DNA of 64,000 nt from Liolophura sinensis (taxonomy: Eukaryota; Mollusca; Polyplacophora; Chitonida; Chitonidae): contig NC_088302.1 in assembly GCF_032854445.1 (NCBI RefSeq), positions 25,681,788-25,745,787 of the forward strand, written 5' to 3'. The translations under genes and the position numbers were made by a program. The notes under the pieces are model-generated. The model did not search any database, had not been told where the DNA came from, and saw only the letters and a program-made list of their open reading frames with translations. How positions within the stretch are numbered: position 1 is the first letter of the stretch; the number at the start of each line of letters is the position of its first letter. Shown piece by piece: positions 48,580 to 62,269 of the stretch.

Positions 48580-50149
48580 AGTTTTAAAGTAGATTGGCTG
48601 AAGCCTGCATATTGTTTATAGGGCAGCACAGTAGGCAACTGCAGTTCTCTCGTTTGTATGACTTCCACAAGCAAACGCCTGGCATTTAAACGACGAGCAC
48701 CAACAGTTCAACGATCTGTTGAACAGAATATTCCAATTGTATTTCTGTTATACTTTTTCACTCTCCCCTGAGCGCTGACCACTCTACACACAGCCCACTA
48801 TATTGATCCTCCTTTTTCCACCCTAATGCCGATTCCGTGTTGCAAAGGGTACAGAACGACTGTTTTCCTCAGCAAACTGATAGGTTCATTTTCATCGCAT
48901 CGCTTAACACATCAGGGAAAAATAGTATTATTGAAATATTATTGCTTTGGATAACGACGCGTGGCGACGCAATATTAGCACGGCTATTGGTTTTAACTGT
49001 ATTAGCTGTAGTCTGTCTGATATCGGGCCAATCTGCCGTTTACGTGTAGTCGCCACATTCATGTTAGAACCTTGTGTTAAAATCGCCAAAGACCGCTTTT
49101 TGGGTAAAGTAATTTTTCGCACAAAGAGCAAACGAAGGTATATAGTTTCTCCAATGACTGTACGGTGGAAGACGAGCGATCCTCGCGACTAACTGGGCTG
49201 CGTCCAATCTTTCTCAAATAATCATAAGTGATATGTGGACCCGTCAAAATTTCCGCCATTTGTTTCGAGGTTATCACAAGCATTACAGCTCTTCATGTAT
49301 GACAGTCACGTCTGGCGTGATGGCAGCGCAGGTTGTCTGTGTAAATGAGGTCACCATTCACTGGCTAAGTGCCACTCAGCTGAATTATGCAAACAGTCAG
49401 TTCCTTATCATATCAGAAGTGTTGCTACCGACCAGATTTTACAGTTATCAGTCCTAAAAATGTACCCTTTATTTAGCAATTACCTTTGTGTTGTGAACAA
49501 TCAGGGACCGCGTTGATGTTTAGTCAGTGAACTGCTCTTTAATCTGCGTAACACAAATTGATTTGTATTCATGATAAAGAGTTCTACGTTATAATATTAT
49601 ATTTTTGGGGTTGGTGCTCTTTACCAGAACTTGTTTATTTTCACACAGATGTACACATGCCGTGTATTAGCCGAGGTTTTTGTATAGAGTTCTGGACAAT
49701 AAACCAAAATGAGAAGAATGGGTGTTAAGTCAAGGAGAAAATGTCGTGATCTAAGCGACAATAACCCTGTTTAACAGAAACAAAAGATTGAAAAAAACCC
49801 AAAAATAAAACGATAGAAAACAAAACATAGATGATGTTGTCGAAGGCGACATTACACATAAGCACAAAATCTATCAGGAAGATGGATCCGCTGTTTTGTA
49901 AATAAATTCAGACTAAATAAAATACACTTGCAGGACTGAAAATGGCTCAGGAAAAGTGACTTAACCCAAAATAGCGGCATTATATGAGTTAGTCAGCGGA
50001 GGAGTTGAAGGGGCGAAACTGCTGCCATAGCAGAAATCATCACACGGGTAAATGTCATTAGGAATGAATCTGTGCTATATCTGGAAAATGTAATCTGTAG
50101 AAATAACAATACAGTCTTCCCTGTCTATTCACATTACCATTGGCGTTAG
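48580..50149. other. Unique non-coding sequence
   Basis: Small overlapping frames (48837-49457) on both strands have no recognised domains. Nothing else supported. Confidence 0.35.
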
Positions 50150-50745
50150 TTGGAATACGATATAGCATGCCTTTTGTATTTATGTTGTCCTGTGTGTACG
50201 TTGAAATATTCTGCAGCACGTGTTCTTGGAATATTCTCATCGCTCTGTGTTGGCCTATCAGTGGGAAAATTGTGCAGCAGGTGTTCTTGAGCTTTTCACG
50301 TTGTCCTAATTATACGTTGGAATACTGTGTGACACGTGTTCTTGGGCTAATCTTGTCTTATTAATATGATAGAATATTGTGTAGCATGTGTTCTTGGGCT
50401 TTCTACATTGCCCTGTATATACCAATGGGATTATTGTGTAGCACGTGTTCTTGGGTTATTCACATTGCCTTGTGTATATCATTGGGAGTATTGTGTAGCA
50501 CGTGTTCTTGGGCTATCCACATTGCCCTGTGTATACCAATGGGAGTATTGTGTGGTACGAGTTCTTGGGCTATTTACATTGCTCTGTGTATTCCAATGGG
50601 AGTATTGTGTAGCACGTGTTCTTGGCCTATTCACATTGCCATATGTGTATCGATTCGAATATTGTGTAGCACGTGTTCTAACATATTCATACATTGACCT
50701 GTGTAATAGTTGGAATATTTTGTAGAACGTGTTTCTCGCTCTTCA
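50150..50745. repeat. 57-bp minisatellite carrying E-boxes
   Basis: About ten units, the central ones nearly identical, with the core attgtgtagcacgtgttctt. Exact CACGTG hexamers occur at 50217, 50333, 50442, 50499, 50613 and 50670, with spacings of 57 or about twice that. Because 57 is divisible by three, three frames stay open (119 and 106 codons plus, 71 codons minus) and predict 19-residue repeats such as EYCVARVLGLFTLPCVY. With several frames open at once and no start or splice context, I read these as by-products. Confidence 0.93.
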
Positions 50746-51528
50746 CATCGTGCACATTGTGTACATGCATCAACAGGAATACACCTCTTAGGTTATAATG
50801 ATTTGTTCAATGCAGAAATATTGTTACATCGCATCCTATACTCTACTGAGATTGTAGACATTAGAAAATTAAAACCACTGCACTGATACCAAGCCACCCT
50901 TTATACTTCCATAAAGACTTTGATCTTAAGATTTAGGGATGTGTGCAATGATATAAGAGTGTCGTTATCTTCGTTTAAAACTCGACCAAGTCTGGTTAAG
51001 AAACAAATGAATCTATTCAACATACGCTCATAAAATACAAACACAGAGAACACATCCCGGCTCCTTGCGTCTAACGAAAGTCTAAATTTCCCTACTGTCA
51101 TTACAAATTCATTCCAAGCAAAAAGCAATGGACGTAAATTGAAGATACTGAACGAATATCAAATTACTCCCGACAGCCAAGTTTCAAGTTAACGAAGGAA
51201 GCCACTGGAAGAAAACCAGACCGTATACGTATGCAGACCATGCGTCAGTTCTTTTTAACTCTAACGTGTTCTATGTTTCAAAAACTGACTTGATGGTGGA
51301 CTGTATATTAGGATTGGTGGGGTTTGGTTTTGATAAAGTATTGATTAGTCAGAGTACCTTTACTTCATTGTTCATTACGCTTATGAATTGTGCACGAAAC
51401 ATCTCTGTTATGAACAATCTCTATTTACCGCATTTTAAAGGAAATATCCCATGTCGCTAACGACATGGATTGTTACGAACAAAATTGATAGTACTCCACA
51501 TTTCTTGAATACGTGACCCCGTTAGGTG
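50746..51528. other. Unique non-coding sequence
   Basis: No repeat or gene recognised. Confidence 0.4.
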
Positions 51529-51529
51529 T

Positions 51530-51625
51530 TGGTCTCGGATGTAGTTATCGGATGTAGTTATCGGAAGTAGTTATCGGAAGTAGTTATCGGAATATACTTA
51601 CAGATGTGGTTATCGAATGTAGCTA
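51530..51625. repeat. 13-bp tandem repeat
   Basis: gtagttatcgga[a/t] starts at 51541, 51554, 51567 and 51580 with exact 13-bp spacing, followed by diverged copies to about 51625. Confidence 0.9.
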
Positions 51626-54600
51626 CCTGTCTCTGTTTAGTCCTGTCTAATTGAAGTGAAAAACGTACGGAAATTTTGATATCACAAACATATTTATATG
51701 AACCGTTAAATGAAATTGCAAATGTTGTGTGTGTTATCCTCTTTGCATCTTTTAAACATGGCAAACAATGAAATAGCTATATTGAATGGACTTTATGTGC
51801 CTACGACTTCACACAGGTTAAACGTGATCAAGGAACTTGGCTAAATACATCTCTAATGCCTTTTATTTTTATTTTCTTGTTTTATTTTCTTTAACCGGCT
51901 ATCTTTAAGCTACAAATCTGAGAAACAAAATATATTTTTGGAATAATTAAATGAATATGGCATTAGAATTTAAAATATGCATTTGGGATATATCCTTCAT
52001 TTAAATATGGTTTTGTCAGCGTCCATGACGTCAGGCATGTTCACCCTTTCCATTTGTTCGTACGCCGAGCTTAATTCTCATTATAGCAATCTGGGGAGAA
52101 CAAACTGAAAGGAAATCACAAGTGAACAAATCATCTGGAGTGTAAAGACATCATCATACTCACGCTGTGTTTTCCAATTAGACTGGTGCCACAGGGCTAA
52201 GCTGTTTGTCTCCAGTCGTTCAGTTTTTTCAGTACAGATCCATGAGCCGCTTCTTGTTATCTGAGTTTTGTTTTACACGAGTTTAGCAACCTCTTCTTTG
52301 CTTTCGAAAAACACTTGTATTTACGCCATGTCTCTGTGGACCAAAATGTTTGCGATGGAACAATTGTTTAAATTCTGGTTAGTTCAAAGGAAATAACCCT
52401 AAACAAGACACTGTAAAGTGATTAACATACATGCACCATCAGATTGGGGCTTTCAAAAGGAGACTTTCTCCTCGTGTAACACACTTGCTTCCCTCTAAAA
52501 TGCCTGCAAAGTCATCAGCGTAATACATGATTGTAATCATTTTTTGTCATGCACAAGTTAAAGCTGCTTTATGTGAGTTGCACATTCTGGATACATTACA
52601 GTGAATACACACAAAAACGTAGGCCTACATTGTAAACAGCCAATACAATCCACCACATCACAAGTATTTTCGTCTAGTGAATGATTAAGATCGACATTGA
52701 TCATTTTAATAGCTTCTTCCTATAGTTCTATTAGGAACATCTAATTTACTGTATTCAGTTTGATACTCGGTATGATTTGTAACTCTCAGGAGACTCTAGA
52801 TTCGAAATTACACTTGAGACAAGAGACAATATGTATAGTCGAGGAAGATGTCCAACAAAGTATTCAAATTGATACATAGGGCAATGTGAATAGTTCACGA
52901 TTATTTGCTACTCAATGTGAATAGCTGAGGAACACGTGTAACACAATATTTCAATTGATATACAGGACATGGGGAACCACGTGCTACACCAAATTCCCAG
53001 ACGTTTCCTGAACAATGTAAACTGGTCAAGAAGGCGTAGTACTCAATATTCTGCTACACTCGAAAATGTGAATAACAAATAAAATTAACCATGTTTTTGT
53101 AATTCCTATGTTATAACAGAGTGGTTTATTTCGCAGTGGTTTATTTATGGAACATATTTGGGTCGGTAGTGGGGGGGGGGGGTACATAGCTTCTCGCTTT
53201 AAACAATATACCTCTGCATTCTGTTTGTTAACAACACGTGTCATTTTTAATCTTTGCGATGAAGAAGCTGTGAGCAACCTGTAAGCATAAACAACAATAT
53301 ATTGTGGCTGGTAAAACCGTATCATTGACACGAGTGTCATCCTTTGTAGTAAACAATGGTTTACACGCTGTATCTTGTCAGGTTTACTATCCCCAGAGAA
53401 AGTGCAGCTCTCTAAGAAGAAGTCCATTGTTCAATGTAAGCGCGTGTGGCATCAAAGGGTCAGATTTCATAGTCCAGTTGATTCCAGGTGCCCTTTTTCT
53501 GAGGAGATTAAAGAACTCCTCTTTCATACTAACGATTACAAGTGCTGCAAATATGGCCATAAAAATGAAAGCCCATCCTCCTCCTTGATTGAAATTTGTC
53601 CTTAGATAAAAAAAATCCCCCTTAGACCTTCTTTTACTGTTTATAAATCATTTGCTTAACCCGTTTGCTCTCGGTGCATTTCAAAAGGCTGATAAGTGAA
53701 TGCAATTACCAAATAAAACTGCTTGGCTCCTCAAACACTTGCCATAAAATGGGCTCTGGGCTAGTGCACTTCACTGTCCTATGTATGGCACCGCTGTGTG
53801 CAGATAAAAGCTTGATGTAGGAGAACAAATGTTGCCGCTATGATTTTCTGATCGTGGCAATTACACAAGAAATAGGGCCACTTAACCACTATTGTTGAAA
53901 GAGTATGAAGCGTGAAACGTTGATGTTATAGATCAAAAATTTTGATTGAAGAAGTTTTTTGGGTACTTTAAGCAATAAGAAAGCTTCGCAAGACATTTAA
54001 TCTCTGTTGACACTGAAGAAAGCCTGTGCCCTTTCGATGATTTAGTTAAGAGTTTTAGAAAGGCACACAAAAAAGTTGCAAACACCTTTCTAGAGGATTA
54101 TTGGGAAAGCATTACTTCTATAGCTTTAGATAACAGAAGATAAACTAAACAGACAAATAACTGTTATAACCCCTGCGTCTTTTATTTTTTCTTCCTCTCA
54201 CTTCCACATAATTTTTCGTGGCGCTAAATTTAAGGAATAATCTGAAAAATAAATCTAAAAAAAAAAAACTGATCCAAACAAAATAAGGCTTATTAACCAT
54301 AAAAATATAAGCATAACGGCATTGTAGAAATAATAAAGTGTTTAAAAACGGTAGTGCCGAATTAACAGTATCTTCATACTTGTTATTTTGATATGTCGTG
54401 CAAAAGTGTATACAGCTGTATGCATGCTTTCTTTGTGCTTCAGATAAGAATCACCCATTTTTGAGATCATCTGTAAAGCTTGGCTCAGTTTATAAATATG
54501 GCTTGAATGATAATGTTAGTGGAATATGCAATGTAAGTGAAATCATATAGCTAATCTATTCAAATATCACAAACGAGAGCTCGCAGTCATGGCTGGGGAA

Positions 54601-54999
54601 AACTCAATAAAAACATGATTCATAACCATACAAATGTATGTTTCGTAGGGTTATCAAGAGGTGCATGTACTTTTGTCAGCTTTATAGAAATCAGGTAATT
54701 ATCCAAGCGGACAAAGCTCCCAATACCGCCATCTGTATTTGCAAGAATTATTTCTATCGAATTGTTGTACGGAAGTTAAATACGTCTACTGAAACATCCT
54801 ACGACATGAAATCTAGCTGGAGAAACAACGCAACAAACATAGGGCCTCTCTTAAAGCGACATGGTGGTCAAAAATCTGGATCTTCAAACATATTCTGATT
54901 GCGACGCCTTAACGATAAACTAAATCACTCGCGTTGAAGTAAAATATATTCACTGAGTGTGTAGCTTGTACAAGGAGAAATCTTCCCGTTAGTCGAATT
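51626..54999. other. Unique AT-rich stretch
   Basis: No gene recognised. The 133-codon minus-strand frame at 53026-53427 passes through a G run (53171-53182, read as polyproline) and shows no domain. A CRE core tgacgtca lies at 52026-52033. Confidence 0.4.
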
Positions 55000-55010
55000 C
55001 AACACAAAGA

Positions 55011-55143
55011 TTTATTTATTTATTTGATTGGTGTTTTACGCCGTTCTCAAGAATATTTCACTTATACGACGGAGGCCAGCATTATGGTGGGTGGAAACCG
55101 GGCACATCCCGGGGGAAACCCACGACCATCCACAGGTTGCTGG
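55011..55143 (-). mobile_element. 5'-truncated SINE (main family) with TSD
   Basis: On the plus strand tttatttatttatttgattg, gtgttttacgccgttctcaa and the segment to aggttgctgg are the 3' half of the family in reverse. Exact 11-bp duplications caacacaaaga lie at 55000-55010 and 55144-55154. Little divergence from the other well-kept copies suggests recent insertion. Frames of 80-99 codons across it are artefacts. Confidence 0.93.
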
Positions 55144-55154
55144 CAACACAAAGA

Positions 55155-57399
55155 GGGCAGGCCATTTTACCCCATTAATATTCAACCGGAAGGGTACAAA
55201 GCATATTCGCAAATATCGGAAAGTTCCTGCCAACACAAACATGTCGAGCGAGGTACGTGTGGATGAGAGAAACAGTAGCAGTGTGATCATGCTATGTTTC
55301 CTTCTCGATCGATATTTCTCCATCTAAGTATTATACTGAAGATACACATATTGTACCATAACTGACATGCAATAAAAAGAGGTAGCTTGGCTAAAAATTC
55401 TGCTCATAATAGAGTTTTAAGGCTGAACGCGCTTGTCCATGAAGTAAGATGCAGGTAAGTGGCAAGTTTAAAGAGCACTAACGAAGCGATATCTTCATGT
55501 TTTGTGAGACCCCTTTCTTCCTTCAGTATACTCCACAGTTCAAACTGACCACCAATTACATCTCTAGACTTGCTTGTCAACCTGTCGAGCACTTGTTTTC
55601 GCCTCCTTTTGACCAATCCTGTCAGCTGTAAGTCTTTCTTTTACGCGTGTAATCAGCCATGTTTGTTTACATATGAATTCAACCGAGCGCTGTGCGCATG
55701 CTCCATTCCCACTGCATTTATAGCGCCTTATTTAAATATTCTGGCAGACTTTTCAGTTTTCAGTTATTTATAAACATTCACTTAAAGTACAATGCTGGGG
55801 GTGGGATTAACGAAAAGCTTGCGACTTTTCCTTCTTGAGAAAAATACCGCAATAATACCTAATGATTGAGCGACCCTGTCGTTTTAAAGAAAGAGCCACA
55901 TGAATTTGTGTGTTCCTGTCACGAGGGTATACCACAACAACTATTTTGAGATTCTAAACGTCCCCATACAAACTCGACTTATTGCGGGATTGAGAAGATA
56001 TGTTACTAACTTTATTCGAGGAGAACTTCACTGGATGTCACTTTTGAACAAGTACTGTTGTGCTATAGCAAAAATATAGATAGATAAGAGAGTAACAGCT
56101 GGGTGTGTAGGTGTCAACAGCGTGTGGATCATTGAAAATTCAAAACGTCTCATGGATGAACTGAACAGCGCGTACAGTATAAACAGGGATTTCCCTGGAA
56201 GTGCTCTCCTCTCAATACTACAATTCCTCACAGACTTTTGACTGGCAGAATTTTGTGTGAGTTGTAAACCGGTTTATTAAGTTGTTTTGGAAATGGATTT
56301 TGCGATTATCGACTCGGGACACCCTTTTTACAGTTTGTGAGTGTTATAGCCTATGAATTTCGGGCTTGAGGCGTAGATTTAAATCTGCGTGAGTGCAGTA
56401 TTAGGGGCCACCGTCTTTAATGGAGGCTGTAGCAACTTTGTGTGCGTGACTCTCGTGAATTGTCTGAGAGAACCACGTTTCTGTCACCGAAATCGGTCAA
56501 GCAGACATACAATGTACGATTTCAGTGGCACCTAAGTTGGACAGCTCCATGGTTCAGCCCCTTGATTTTTTTTAGAAGAACGTAGCATTGTATTTGAGAA
56601 CTATTCTTCTCCATCAATATCAGAAGTGATGATGACTTGATCACTTCAGATGAAACTTATACTTCGACCCGGAGTAAATACTACACTCAAGATGCCCAAG
56701 CGACGAACGTACAGATGAGTCTCTGGCTCTTAGATCAATGCCGCCCATGTCTTTAATGACCAGGCTACAATACCATGCTAGTTACCATATTAACCTTTCA
56801 AAGACAACTCTCGGTCGTTTCCAATATTCACCAGTGTACTTCAAATTGACCCATGTCATCAAACTGACCCATGTTATCCCAATCAATCTTCCTAATTGAT
56901 GGAATAATACCTAGGACCCGGCTCCACGATCGAACCATGCTTATATAGACTATTCACCTTTCTGACATTTTGTATATTAACATTAAAGTTAAGTTACTTT
57001 TTCACTTTTTAACGTCAGGATATTATATTATTTAGTTATTAATTGCATTGTGTTTTAACATTGTTAACTTGAGGCACTTTTTCACTTATTTTATGAAAGT
57101 CAGGTTTTCATAAATACAGGAAACATTTCAGAGCCGACAGATCTCTTGGATTAAAAACCTCTGTCTAACATGTAAGAGTGGAATTTGAGCACACGCTCTA
57201 AATGGTGAATTAATTCTCTGTAGAAATGCGACGCTTTGTAGTGTTCAAGTCAGCAACAACCTCCGAATTTCAATAACAAAAGTTTTTACACGTTGGTATT
57301 GTACGTGTACTTGTTTGTAGATAGGTATAACATTTTGTCCATACATAGATACATAGTTATCTTCATTATCTCTTAATGACTGGTTCTGCCCGGCCGAGA
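55155..57399. other. Unique non-coding sequence
   Basis: No repeat or gene recognised; frames are at most about 70 codons outside the SINE. Confidence 0.4.
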
Positions 57400-60300
57400 T
57401 TCCAATAAAGGCGCAATTATAAAACAGGTTTCGGTTGATGATAATTACCCGCGCCTTCTGAAGATCTTCAGCTCAAAGCTTGTCAATTTAGGATCTCAGA
57501 AGAGATTCCCGTCGAGTCGAGATACATCTATGACAGTTCTCGCCTGGCCACAGTGACAGCAGTGCATACAGGTTATTGCGGGGAGATCTGAAGAAAAAGT
57601 CGGACATGGACAGAGAGAATTAGTACTGACTGGGACGTGTTTGTGCGGGTTCTGCAGAAGGAATTGTCCACGACTTGGTCGCACCCAATGCCGTCTTATT
57701 GATTAGAGTTGTCCAGAGCCGGCAATTGATTACCAGCACATTCCGTCTCATTGTGACCTACACAGTCACTATCACTGACCACAGCATTCCTTAATACCAA
57801 ATTTGTTCCTTATAAGATCAATAATGTTAGTGGCCACAAGACTAAATCCTCGGTCTTCCTCTACTCTCGCTGTGTCACACCGCCAAGCAGCTTATGTCAA
57901 TATTTGCTGATACTGTCCAAGCACTCACTAGCCTCTTCTGTATTAATGCTCTGATATGCTCTATGTGTTGAGAGCTGACCGCTTACAACAGCGCTGTTGG
58001 GACACTAAGGCAGCCGCTATAGTAGAGATCCTGAGCCACAGGTGAATTATGAGAGAATCAATATGATTACATCTGCAGCTTGATTAATTCAGAAAACAAT
58101 TACAGCTTATTTAATCTTTTGCAGACAGAGCACACGAACTATTTTTAAATCTATGTTTGTCGCCAGGCGGAAACAGTTGAGCAATTATTCTTTTAGATAG
58201 ATTTGCTCTCCATCTGTGCCTCTAATGTCTGCGTTGTACCAGCCCTGAAAGCATCCTTAAGGAACGCTAGCTAACCAGCTGTTACTCTCTTATCCATCTA
58301 TCAACACCAGGCCAGTGTAATTCCATCGCGTAACACTGTGGGCATACACCCTAATTGTATCCTCTCGGACTAGCCCTGACGAAGTGAAGCAGACCCACGT
58401 GGCCCGCACCACCTTTCACCCACATATTACATCAATCCATTAAATGTTTGTAGACCGTTAAATCGGTTTAATGATCTGTGAAAAGAGTCTCTGGTCAGTC
58501 GATAATCGTTCGATCTATTCGAAACAAACTAGAATAACGTCGACAGTTCAAAGGAGCAACAACTCAAGGTTTACTAATGCGTTAAAACCACAGTCAATTC
58601 TGTAGAATTGTATGCAATAAAACTAATGCTCAACTAAACACTATTCGTCCAATGCACCTCTCTTTCGTCAACTTATATGACATATTTTGCTGTTGTTACA
58701 TAAAGTGTGCACAGAAATTCTTCACACGGCGGTCTGATTTATAAGTAACCAGGCGTCAATCGATCATCCGTTTTGTTTCCATAAACATACAAATCCGACA
58801 TAGCCATGTATTAGCCCTGTTTGACAATTATCTATGTTGGAGTTTCGATGTCGATTTGTTGAGCTAGCAATGAGTTATTCTTGGGTATTATGTTTGCTTT
58901 TGAGAGAATCTCTACAATGTTCTCTACAGAGACAAAAATGTCCAAAAGAAAAAACAAGCCTGAAAAGTAGAGCACAACAAAAATGTATTTTTTGGAAAGC
59001 GCTGTTTTGCAAAGTCGTGAGTTTGTGATTGGAAAAGGTGTAAAACTTCCAGGAACTTCGAGGAAAAGTACGTACTTCCTGCAATCGGCTGGTGTGTTAT
59101 CTACAAAAGACACCAAGTAAGGGACAATAGAAGGTGATTTCCACAAGAATCAAAACCGGCAAAATGTTCAACGATGCATAGTCCGCTCCGACATTGTACA
59201 CAAAGCAGCCATGTCGATTGTACAAAAGCAGCTTCGCAGTCATGTTTGGAAAGTGCTATACAAAGTTCACCAACTTTCTTGGCTATAATGAAGTGTTCAC
59301 ACACTCCGTGTGTGCTGCAGACAGAAAAATTTCCACATTCATTATGTGATAGGCTTGACTTGCGTTATATCGGTGGAATAGCATGGAATATGTATTCAAT
59401 ATAGTGTATGAATTGGGACGGGTGACGTTGAAGCTTGAACCGATTCGTATTGTGTCCTGATGTAAGTGAACATAAACTTTGCCGTACCGGCCTTAGACTA
59501 AGCTTTGCATTTGAAATTCGGCTCACCTCGCTTTGTAAACAGACGTCCGGGGACTAGTGGTGGTAAGAGGCCTCGGAAGGAAGTCAATCTGTTCGTGTAT
59601 GCGGAACTGACAAAATTGGACCGTTTTCTCCCGAGAGCGTTGTTTGTTGAGCGAACAAACACTCGCCACTTACAGCCAATGTGCCGATACCTACAGCGTT
59701 TCTCCCTCCCTTAAAACATCCCCTATTCGATTTTCGTGGGAGCTGGAATTATCCGACAGGAAGATGAATAAAGGCAATAAAGCTCACATTAATTTTCCTC
59801 GTCTGATCTCAGTAGACTGAAGCAAGGAAACTGGAGTTCAAGTGGATTGAAAAACGGCGCGCAAAACTAGAGTCAAATTACTAGTTTTTTGATAAACGAA
59901 CCCAACTACTGGAACATTTTCCCTCCTGAATCGACCCAGTCATCGTTAAAACTGTCCTTGAAAACATGGGCGACTGTGCCTCGCCCGTTGAGGCGACAAG
60001 GCTTAGTTAGCAGGCGAGTTGCATGAGCAGACCTGACTATGATGAAGTGGCCTTATTGGTGAATTATGTGTAATAGTGAGACAACATAATTATTACAGAC
60101 TTTATCCTTGTCTACTCCGTGTAAGTGACGCTTAATGCTTGTTTAAGAACGGTACTGGAGTACTTTTTGGTTTAGGAAGCCTGATTAATGTTTTTAACGC
60201 TGTACTCATGGCGACATCCCGTTCTTCTTCAATGAACAAGTCCTCTGCATTAGGCGACGGGTCAGACGCAACACTACCCTTGGCATGCTTATCTCGTTTT

Positions 60301-61174
60301 GATGTATAGCTATTCTCAAATGTTAAGGCATGTCAATCTTCACAGTGTTTTAAAAATGTTAAAGGTTTTCTTCGGGCACAGCGGCTAAAACATTGGATAG
60401 AACATATAGTGACAGGGGTATAGAACGTCTGAGCGTCTCGTCTGCAATACTTCTAGCCCTGACGTTTTCTCAAAAGGCGTAATGATGAAATTTTGATTGC
60501 TTGCTGGTTAAAGCTCTGTTAATCATGTGTTATAGAGAGAAGGCTTTTTTGTTGCAATGAATTCAGTTGCCCAAATATTGGCACTCCTTACTGACCTTTG
60601 CTGGTGGATCTGATTTATGTTGACCTCTCTGGAGATTGGACGTTGCCTTAAAGTCAATAGAGGTTGAACTTTAAGGAATGAAAAGATCGAAACATTTCCA
60701 GATTGAAACAATTAATTAGTGAAATGTCAATATCGGCATTGATTTACCGGTAAATCACACGTGTATTAAAGTCACCCATTACTTGAACTTTTCGAAATAC
60801 TTGTACAAAGCAAAGAGGAAATTATCTGTTCAGTGGGGTAACAGTAACGGCTGGAGCTATATTAAAGCTTTCAAGGTCATCAAAGATTATCATAGGGCCA
60901 TTTGATGGATATTCCGCCAAAAATGTCTATCGTCAGCTGTTGTGTCCTGTCATGTTCATCAGCCTGAGCGATGAGTGGTTTAGAAAAATATGACCTCGCC
61001 TTAGTGTTTCAAATTTCAAAGTTGACGATCGAATTTAGAGTTGCAATAAGACCTTGATGAGCAACGAACTTTGACGTTATAGATAACCTGGCATCTGATC
61101 CGTTGTCACTTTCACGGAGGCTTTTCGGTATACAAATCGTGTGAGGATGCCAGAACACCTTTGCTTAAGCCTTG

Positions 61175-61201
61175 ATATGAATTGACAAGGACAATTCATA
61201 T
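61175..61201. repeat. Perfect 10-bp inverted repeat
   Basis: atatgaattg (61175-61184) and caattcatat (61192-61201) are exact reverse complements around the loop acaagga. It lies 8 bp before a CTCF-like word. Confidence 0.8.
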
Positions 61202-61208
61202 AAAGCTA

Positions 61209-61222
61209 GCACCATCTGGTGG
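61209..61222 (-). promoter_or_regulatory. CTCF-like motif
   Basis: On the minus strand ccaccagatggtgc fits the animal CTCF core (CCASYAGRKGGCRS) at 13 of 14 positions. The word also contains an E-box (cagatg). Occupancy cannot be judged from sequence. Confidence 0.3.
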
Positions 61223-62269
61223 AGAGACGCTCGTTTGAAAGCTAACGGACTTGTTACAGGGGAACTGGAATCGTGCCGACGCAAGGGACTAGTCTGTTTT
61301 GCCTTGTGCCAGACAGTCGCAGGGAAATTGGGACACGGTATCTTTATCTATTTATGTTATGGAACCATCAGCTCGTTAAATTGAAGACGGAAAGGCGATG
61401 ACTATTTCTAAGGCATTGGATGCCAGTTCGTCCCTTAGAAGAACACAGCCGAAATGTAGTTATATCTACGTCAGGGGGTAAACTACTTTTGGGCTCGGGA
61501 GTCTCACGCGCGGGCTGAGTGCTGTAAGAAGACACTAAAACTCTCCAATTTACTCTCTAAGAGAGAAGTCGTTCGATATAGTGGCCGGTGCAATTAATGT
61601 GATGGAAGATGAATAGAGTTCGTTAATTTCGTATCAAATAGAATATTAACTTAGTCAACCCACAGAGAAGCTTGTGTCGTGGCTGTCCGATATTTTATTT
61701 GACAACCTAACGAGACTAGGAGTTGGAGTGGAATTTGATCGTTGTGGGATCGATACAGTTCCAGCCATGGCTGATCATCGATAGTGTGACAAATCTGCCT
61801 GAAACTCGCCACGCTCTGAACTGCATCTTTTATCTCCCCATACCTCTGGTTAAAGCCTCTTTAAGGTTAGCTATGGCAATCCTCAACTGTACACATACCT
61901 CTACCACATCACGTCGATTATGTGCTGACTTTTGGTGTTTAATCATTATTGTCAACATTCCTTCATATAAGTGCCCCCACACGGTAACTGTTTCTAAATG
62001 TAACTTTTGTTACTCAAGCCTACTCCATTAGTGTGCTGTTGTGTATAATATTTAGGTACATCTTTTAAGGTGATGTCCTTCCCTTAACATTGGTTTTATA
62101 CAGAACACCGAAGAGTTATCAGAGGAATATGATTATCAATAGAGAAACGCAATCAACCAACAGACATAAAGAGTAACAAGATATTGTTTTTAGTTTGGCT
62201 CTTAGTACCATTTTGTTCACATATATAAGTGTTATGTTTGTCACCGTATTCTGGTATCAACAAAGAACG

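Larger units (their letters stand above)
57400..62269. other. Longest repeat-free, high-complexity stretch
   Basis: About 4.9 kb without SINE, minisatellite or simple repeat. Segments around 57480-57780 and 58030-58340 are balanced in base composition and contain several TAAT/ATTA words (gcttgattaattcag, aacaattacagcttatttaa). Small frames (58832-59146 minus, 59505-59714 plus, 61723-62031 plus) show no domain. It may contain conserved regulatory DNA, but that is inference from composition only. Confidence 0.3.

Noticed and set aside
50366-50725. 119-residue protein of 19-residue repeats
   Set aside because: The 57-bp unit keeps several frames open at the same time on both strands; no start, splice or signal context supports translation.
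53026-53427. 133-codon minus-strand frame with polyproline
   Set aside because: The prolines come from a G run at 53171-53182; the rest has no domain.
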